From the NCBI GenBank assembly GCA_002104905.1, contig MCFE01000236.1, positions 1-64,000 on the forward strand: DNA of 64,000 nucleotides, in the 5' to 3' direction. Below, in pieces: positions 62,368-64,000 of the stretch; positions within the stretch are counted from its first letter, which is position 1, and each line of letters opens with the position of its first letter. The notes under the pieces were generated by a model. It saw only the letters and a program-made list of their open reading frames with translations. It did no database searches and was not told the origin of the DNA. This stretch comes from Basidiobolus meristosporus CBS 931.73. Taxonomy: Eukaryota > Basidiobolomycota > Basidiobolomycetes > Basidiobolales > Basidiobolaceae. Made by a program: the position numbers and the translations under genes.

Positions 62368-62979
62368 TTACCACCCTCTTGGTCCATTGTCGTATCCTGG
62401 CTGACCGCCATAACCTTGACCGTATCCTGGCTGGTTGCCATAGTTTTGCTGATACCCATAGCCAGGTTGGTTATTATAGCCTTGGTTGCCATATTCGTTG
62501 CCAGGGGCATTCTGGTAGTAGTTGTTTTGTGGAGGTGGTGCGTTGTAGCCTTGGTTGTAGCCTTGATTGTAACCCTGGTTGTAACCCTGGTTTCCGTAGT
62601 TGTTCTCGTAGACAGTCTCGTTGACGATTTGCTCATAACCGGTACCGCCCCTATATTTCTCGTCGGCCAGCTTGTGGGCCTGTGCTTGTGCATGGTGTCT
62701 GACCTTCTGAGCATCCATCCAGTCAAGACCCTTAGTTTCAATGAGTTTGTCGGCTTCGGCAGCAGCGAAACCGGCCAACATTTCCTTCATCAAAGAATGG
62801 CTGGGTTGTTCTCCAGAACGCCTAACGTGGTTTTCGTAAGCCTTCATCGCTTCGAAGCCGGCGGCTCCGGCAATGACTTCATGGGTCAGAGAGCTCTTAT
62901 GGTGCTCAGGGGTGTTATACACTTGTCTATGTGCATCCTCGCTATCTCCGAGGCCAAACAAACTTCCTAAGTCGAACAT
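62368..62979 (-). CDS. CipC-like protein (DUF3759) with Asn/Gln/Gly/Tyr-rich repeat tail
   Basis: Fungal DUF3759 protein related to Aspergillus CipC, first noted as induced by the antibiotic concanamycin; molecular function unknown. Single exon of 203 residues. The conserved domain reads SSLTHEVIAGAAGFEAMKAY, SHSLMKEMLAGFAAAEADKL and TKGLDWMDAQKVRHHAQAQA, closely following the family. The last 75 residues are low complexity, with four tandem NQGY units and many GY and QN pairs ending in PRGW, a prion-like or sticky composition not essential to the domain. Start is the ATG at 62979 (MFDLGSLFGLGDSEDAHRQV); a TATA box lies 52 bp upstream, so the leader is short. Confidence 0.88.
   Translation of the reverse strand: MFDLGSLFGLGDSEDAHRQVYNTPEHHKSSLTHEVIAGAAGFEAMKAYENHVRRSGEQPSHSLMKEMLAGFAAAEADKLIETKGLDWMDAQKVRHHAQAQAHKLADEKYRGGTGYEQIVNETVYENNYGNQGYNQGYNQGYNQGYNAPPPQNNYYQNAPGNEYGNQGYNNQPGYGYQQNYGNQPGYGQGYGGQPGYDNGPRGW
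62542..62589. repeat. 12-bp tandem repeat encoding NQGY
   Basis: Four consecutive 12-bp units (two exact GTTGTAGCCTTG, then two with AACC) inside the CipC-like reading frame, coding for four NQGY units on the minus strand. Confidence 0.85.
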
Positions 62980-64000
62980 GGTTAATGATAGGGGGATATG
63001 TGAATGAGTTGAGAGTAGAGAACCATCGCCTATTATATAGTGGCTGCCACGTACCCTAAATTTAACGTGTTTACAGTACACAATCCGATTGGTCATCAAT
63101 TGAGGACTTGTCTTGGCAGCATCGATATTGTCGGGAATTCATGTAGCTATAATAACGGAATCCATCATTCGTTTGTTGCCCCTTGGCTCAATTACCGCCA
63201 AGTGCTGTTTGAAACACAACTCCCTTTCTCTATTCAGTAGTTCCATTGTTAACGTATTGCTAGATATGGAACTCCTGGATAGCCATATGACATTGTTGCC
63301 ATATTCGACGATGCAATCCTCTGGGATTTAGCATACTGATGGATTTACCGATTACGTGTCAGGTGGCTAGAAATTTCCACTTTTCTCATGGTAAAAATAG
63401 AACCATCACTTGGACTGTAACTATTCGCTCGAAATCGACCTCCCAGCTGGCCTATAGTGGGAGCAGGGTCGAATCAATAGTTTTCTAAAGAAGCACAGCA
63501 CCCATGGCTATATCGAGACTTCTGCGCTGCCATCCGCCATCCCTGTTTCTCTCGATTGTGGATCTGGGATATCACCTACGAAGGATGGTGCGTTGGTGGC
63601 ATTGCTGGAATGTGCTTCCAAGTAGAACACTCGACTCACTACCCGTGCTCATGCGGATTCAGAGTAGACCCTAGAGCCCCGGCGATTGGATGGGGCGTTT
63701 AGGTGAAATCATAACAGATCGCAAGTAGAACAGCAATCCATTGGGTTGATTCAGAACTGACACTAATAGAAAGATCTATCAGCACCGCGATGGTGACTAC
63801 TCTAGACCACTCAGTTGATTGATCAATCCACTCGACTATCAAGTCGCCATCGCCACCGTCGATTAATCGAATGACTCAACGCAATTAGATTGAAGCTTAA
63901 GCAATGGGCTGAGTGTGATGGATAAGAAGATAATTCCAAGTAACTTGTAAAATTATGATTGAAAAAAAGTAAAAAAAATACTTAGTATGAGTTTAGTTGC
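62980..64000. other. Right-end region with no recognised gene
   Basis: About 1 kb after the CipC-like promoter. Base composition is mixed, open reading frames are short and none is recognisable. A gene entering from outside the window cannot be excluded. Confidence 0.45.
63031..63039 (-). promoter_or_regulatory. TATA box of the CipC-like gene
   Basis: TATATAATA on the minus strand, 52 bp before the ATG at 62979. Confidence 0.55.

Overview
The window is nuclear DNA of a fungus, most likely one outside Dikarya (a zoopagomycete or mucoromycete-grade lineage; Basidiobolus-like is a guess). Genes are separated by 0.2-2.3 kb and most carry several short introns of about 50-90 nt with GT-AG ends. 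Fungal markers are MIM1/Tom13, a DUF2433 protein, neutral trehalase with a calcium loop, an acylcarnitine carrier, a double-domain FEX fluoride exporter and a CipC/DUF3759 protein. Pointing away from the yeasts are a GTP-type PEP carboxykinase, a six-transmembrane voltage-gated K+ channel with a TTGYGD filter, and a convincing homologue of Integrator subunit INTS10. No rRNA, tRNA, transposon, CRISPR array or virus-derived sequence was recognised.

Layout. 0.2-2.7 kb: mitochondrial-type GTP-PEPCK (-). 5-7.9 kb: DUF2433 phosphoesterase-like/RRM protein (+). 9-10.6 kb: RAD23 (+). 11.3-11.7 kb: ribosomal protein eL36 (+). 12.9-13.9 kb: alpha-arrestin with PPxY motifs (+). 14.4-19.1 kb: BRO1/ALIX with a very long Pro/Gln-rich tail (-). 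19.9-21.1 kb: glucose-6-phosphate 1-epimerase (+). 21.4-24.1 kb: INTS10 (-). 24.7-28.2 kb: two secreted carbohydrate-active proteins, CBM9-like and an LPMO-like histidine-brace candidate (-). 30.3-31.3 kb: MIM1 (-) divergent from a small mitochondrial-looking protein (+). 31.5-33.5 kb: Kv channel (-), divergent from GID8 (+, 33.9-34.8). 35.2-35.7 kb: MoaE/MOCS2B (-), divergent from RPN11 (+, 36.1-37.4). 37.9-40.4 kb: SEC23 (+). 41-43.4 kb: CCR4 deadenylase (-). 44.5-44.9 kb: mitochondrial acyl carrier protein (+). 45.2-46.8 kb: IFRD family protein (-). 48.1-54 kb: intronless RRP5 (-). 55.3-57.6 kb: neutral trehalase (+). 58-59.1 kb: acylcarnitine carrier (-). 60.9-62 kb: FEX (+). 62.4-63 kb: CipC-like protein with NQGY repeats (-).

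Most genes are unlinked housekeeping functions: protein turnover (RAD23, RPN11, GID8, BRO1, arrestin), ribosome synthesis (eL36, RRP5), RNA processing (INTS10, CCR4) and trafficking (SEC23). A loose metabolic theme exists: PEPCK, acylcarnitine carrier and trehalase support gluconeogenic or storage metabolism, and GID8 belongs to the ligase that removes gluconeogenic enzymes in yeast. The two adjacent secreted proteins at 24.7-28.2 kb, with about 3.5 kb of gene-poor flanks, are the most accessory-like stretch. Several start codons were moved to the first true ATG because longer readings begin with TTG or GTG. Intron boundaries were judged by eye from reading frame, GT-AG ends and family conservation.
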